From the NCBI GenBank assembly GCA_030647855.1, contig JAUSIJ010000056.1, positions 1 to 7,174 of the forward strand: a stretch of 7,174 bases of DNA. The letters are read 5' to 3'. This document shows positions 5,501 to 7,174 of the stretch, piece by piece. Source of the DNA: a bacterium (lineage in GTDB: Bacteria; Patescibacteriota; Minisyncoccia; Phycocordibacterales; JAUSIJ01). Every line of letters begins with the position of its first letter. The first letter of the stretch is position 1. Below the pieces are notes generated by a model. That model did no database searches. It was given only the letters and a program-made list of their open reading frames with translations, and was not told the DNA's origin. A program made the translations under genes and the position numbers.

Positions 5501-6460
5501 ATGAAGCCAAGCAAAAAAATAGTGGCCCTCCTCATCGTGGCGCTCGCGCTTGTAGCGTCGCTTTCAATCCTTGCCTTAAAGCGTGGAGCGAAATCGGCAC
5601 CCGCCGAGCCAACCATTGACCTCGTAAGCGCAACCGAAACCCGTGAGGCTTTTACGGAAACAGACAGCGACAACGATGGATTGAAAGATTGGGAAGAGAT
5701 ACTCTGGCAAACGAGCTCGCAAAACAGAGATACCGACAGAGATGGAACTTCCGATGGCGAAGAAGTAGCGGCTGGACGAAACCCAAGCGTGGCCGGACCT
5801 AATGACACTCTTAATATCAGTGCGCCGACTGAAAGCGAGACAGGCGTTAAAACCGACACGAGCGAATTCTCGCGTACTTTTTTTGGTAATTACTTAAAAG
5901 CCAAACAAAGTGGAAAATCCCTAAACCCAGATGCCATTATCGAGGCGACGCTTGAAACAAGCGTCCCGTCTATTGAAGCCAAGATCTACACGCTTGCACA
6001 ACTTAAAACCAGTCAGGTTGATAACGCGGAAAGCATACGAGCATACGGCAATCTCTTAGGCAAAATAATGATCGAAAACTCGCCGAAACAGCTTGAAAAT
6101 GAGCTTATTATCGCTTATCGGGCGGCTACGACAGAAAATAAGGACGAATTGAAAAAATTGGAGCCGATTATAGAGGCGTACCGAAAAATACTTGATGAAC
6201 TTATTAAAATGCCTGTTCCCAAAAGCGCCCTCTCCTACCATCTTCTTTTTGTGAACAGTATTAGCCAAGTGACCACTACCATCGAGGGGATGAATATGGT
6301 TTTTGTTGATCCAGTGCGGGCCCTTGTGAGCATCGGACAATACCTTGAGCACGCCCAGGCGCTGGCTAACTCCTATGCCGGACTAGTAGGCTATTTTAAG
6401 AATCAAAACGTCATTTTTACACAGCAAGAGCATGGTTACCTCTGGAGCAATACGATATAA
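5501..6460 (+). CDS. Membrane-anchored protein with thrombospondin type-3 (TSP3) calcium-binding repeats
   Basis: The 319-aa protein starts with a short basic stretch and one hydrophobic segment (about residues 7-26, KIVALLIVALALVASLSILA). There is no lipobox cysteine, so it is either a cleaved signal peptide or a single N-terminal anchor with the rest outside. Two TSP3-type Asp-rich calcium-binding repeats follow: TDSDNDGLKDWEE (54-66) and DTDRDGTSDGEEVAAGRNP (77-95). After a Thr/Ser-rich linker (about 100-120) comes a roughly 200-residue, mostly helical domain with no recognised motif, ending near QQEHGYLW. TSP3 repeats bind calcium and act as rigid spacers in surface proteins. The next gene also encodes an exported protein and begins 31 bases later, so they are probably one unit. 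Start chosen because it gives a complete signal sequence. The repeat call is secure; the function of the helical domain is unknown. Confidence 0.85.
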   Translation: MKPSKKIVALLIVALALVASLSILALKRGAKSAPAEPTIDLVSATETREAFTETDSDNDGLKDWEEILWQTSSQNRDTDRDGTSDGEEVAAGRNPSVAGPNDTLNISAPTESETGVKTDTSEFSRTFFGNYLKAKQSGKSLNPDAIIEATLETSVPSIEAKIYTLAQLKTSQVDNAESIRAYGNLLGKIMIENSPKQLENELIIAYRAATTENKDELKKLEPIIEAYRKILDELIKMPVPKSALSYHLLFVNSISQVTTTIEGMNMVFVDPVRALVSIGQYLEHAQALANSYAGLVGYFKNQNVIFTQQEHGYLWSNTI

Positions 6461-6490
6461 TTAGTGCAAGGTTAGAGCGCCTGCACTAGT
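6460..6490 (+). other. Hairpin filling the gap between the TSP3 gene and the next gene
   Basis: ATTAGTGCA (6460-6468) pairs with TGCACTAGT (6482-6490), with one G-U pair at 6461/6489. Two further G-C pairs (6470-6471 with 6480-6481) follow after a single bulged A, leaving an 8-base loop. It starts on the last base of the stop codon and ends one base before the next ATG. There is no T-run, so it is not a standard terminator. It might limit ribosome access or set the ratio of the two proteins. Confidence 0.5.
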
Positions 6491-6491
6491 T

Positions 6492-7174
6492 ATGCTTGCT
6501 CACAAATTACGCCCGGGCAAAAAAATTATATGTACTCTCCTTATCGTTGCCCTTGTCGCAATTCCTTTTTCAACACTGCCAAAAAAAGCCGAGGCGCAGT
6601 GGACAGTACTTGACCCGGCAAACCTCATACAGGGGATCGCCACTGTGGTGCAGGTTACGATTAGCGCCATCGCTAATTTTGCTATTCAGATGAAGGAGTT
6701 TGTGTTCGATGGCCTGCTAAATGCAGTGGCTAAACAAATCCTGCGACAAATGACGGATGATATCGTTCAGTGGATCAACGGAGGCTTTAGTGGCAGCCCG
6801 GCCTTTGTCGAAGATTTCGGAGGATTTCTCACGGGAATTGGAGACCAGATCGCCGGCCAGTTTATTGAAGATATAGGTTTAGGTGCTTTATGTAGCCCCT
6901 TTAAACTCGACCTTCAAATTGCATTAGCGCTCAATTACTCGGCCAACTACGAACACGACAAAAGATGTACTTTTTCAGATATCGTCGACAATATTGAAGG
7001 CTTTGTAGAAGGAACCTTTGATCAGGTCGGTTTTATGGCGGGAGATTTTAACCAAGGAGGATGGCCCGGTTGGTTTGCAAGTTTTCAGCCGGAAAACAAC
7101 ATCTATGGATCCTACCTAGAAGCACAAGCAGAAGTGGGCGCTCGCATTGCTTATAAGCAAGGAGAAGAAACAAA
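6492..7174 (+). CDS. Secreted protein of unknown function (3' truncated)
   Basis: The frame is open from the ATG at 6492 to the window end (227 complete codons) with no stop. The N-terminus is a signal sequence: basic MLAHKLRPGKK, a hydrophobic core (about 12-29) and a likely signal-peptidase region around PKKAEAQW (30-37). An amphipathic-to-hydrophobic helix follows (about 43-80), then a Gly/Phe-rich segment with WINGGFSGSPAFV (94-106), LCSPFKLDLQIALALNYS (133-150) and GGWPGWF (189-195). Cys134 and Cys159 could form a disulfide outside the membrane. The pattern resembles a conserved secreted protein I associate with Parcubacteria genomes, seen next to TSP3 proteins. I cannot name a function; a link to a secretion or pilus-like cluster is inference. 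No Shine-Dalgarno is visible; the upstream gap is taken up by a hairpin. More hydrophobic segments may follow beyond the edge. Confidence 0.8.
   Translation, partial: MLAHKLRPGKKIICTLLIVALVAIPFSTLPKKAEAQWTVLDPANLIQGIATVVQVTISAIANFAIQMKEFVFDGLLNAVAKQILRQMTDDIVQWINGGFSGSPAFVEDFGGFLTGIGDQIAGQFIEDIGLGALCSPFKLDLQIALALNYSANYEHDKRCTFSDIVDNIEGFVEGTFDQVGFMAGDFNQGGWPGWFASFQPENNIYGSYLEAQAEVGARIAYKQGEET

Noticed and set aside
6496..6693. 65-codon frame near the right end
   Set aside because: It overlaps the signal-sequence region of the longer open frame starting at 6492 in another reading frame and has no protein-like features of its own.

Overview
The window looks like a piece of a Patescibacteria (Candidate Phyla Radiation) chromosome, most likely a Parcubacteria-type lineage. 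This rests on recognised protein styles, not on a database search: a secreted protein with a LysM-LysM-M23 layout, a compact UvrD-like helicase lacking the usual C-terminal tail, a small secreted protein with thrombospondin type-3 (TSP3) repeats, and, directly after it, a secreted protein of a kind I associate with these genomes. Genes are short and tightly packed. TGA is used as a normal stop (end of uvrD), so there is no sign of the Gracilibacteria-type UGA=Gly code.

Layout. (1) Positions 1-632 (+) hold the C-terminal part of a ComM/YifB-type AAA+ ATPase, cut by the window edge. (2) Positions 633-1323 hold an unrecognised 129-codon gene (814-1203, +) with its own TTGACA promoter, Shine-Dalgarno sequence and terminator. 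The same two palindromes, in the same order, lie on each side of it. (3) Positions 1324-2452 (-) hold a secreted LysM-LysM-M23 peptidase-like gene. The uninterrupted ATG frame starts only at 2178, but the real start is very probably the ATG at 2452, where a strong promoter and ribosome site sit. A T5 run at 2431-2435 puts that start one base out of frame. (4) Positions 2453-2713 are the divergent control region, with an extended -10 promoter for uvrD and a long inverted repeat in the uvrD leader. (5) Positions 2714-5468 (+) hold uvrD-like helicase and rsmA/ksgA, one base apart. (6) Positions 5501-7174 (+) hold the TSP3-repeat membrane-anchored protein and a secreted protein of unknown function that runs off the right edge.

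How the genes fit together. ComM-type ATPase and UvrD-like helicase act on DNA (recombination of incoming DNA; repair and unwinding). RsmA methylates 16S rRNA. The M23 protein is expected outside the membrane, in or on peptidoglycan. The last two genes both encode exported proteins and are probably one functional unit, perhaps the start of an envelope or secretion cluster continuing past the right edge. That last idea is inference from adjacency.

The points most worth checking are the frameshift at the start of the M23 gene, the paired palindromes around the orphan gene, the foldable uvrD leader, and the exported two-gene unit at the right end. No mobile-element gene, CRISPR array, tRNA or rRNA was seen.
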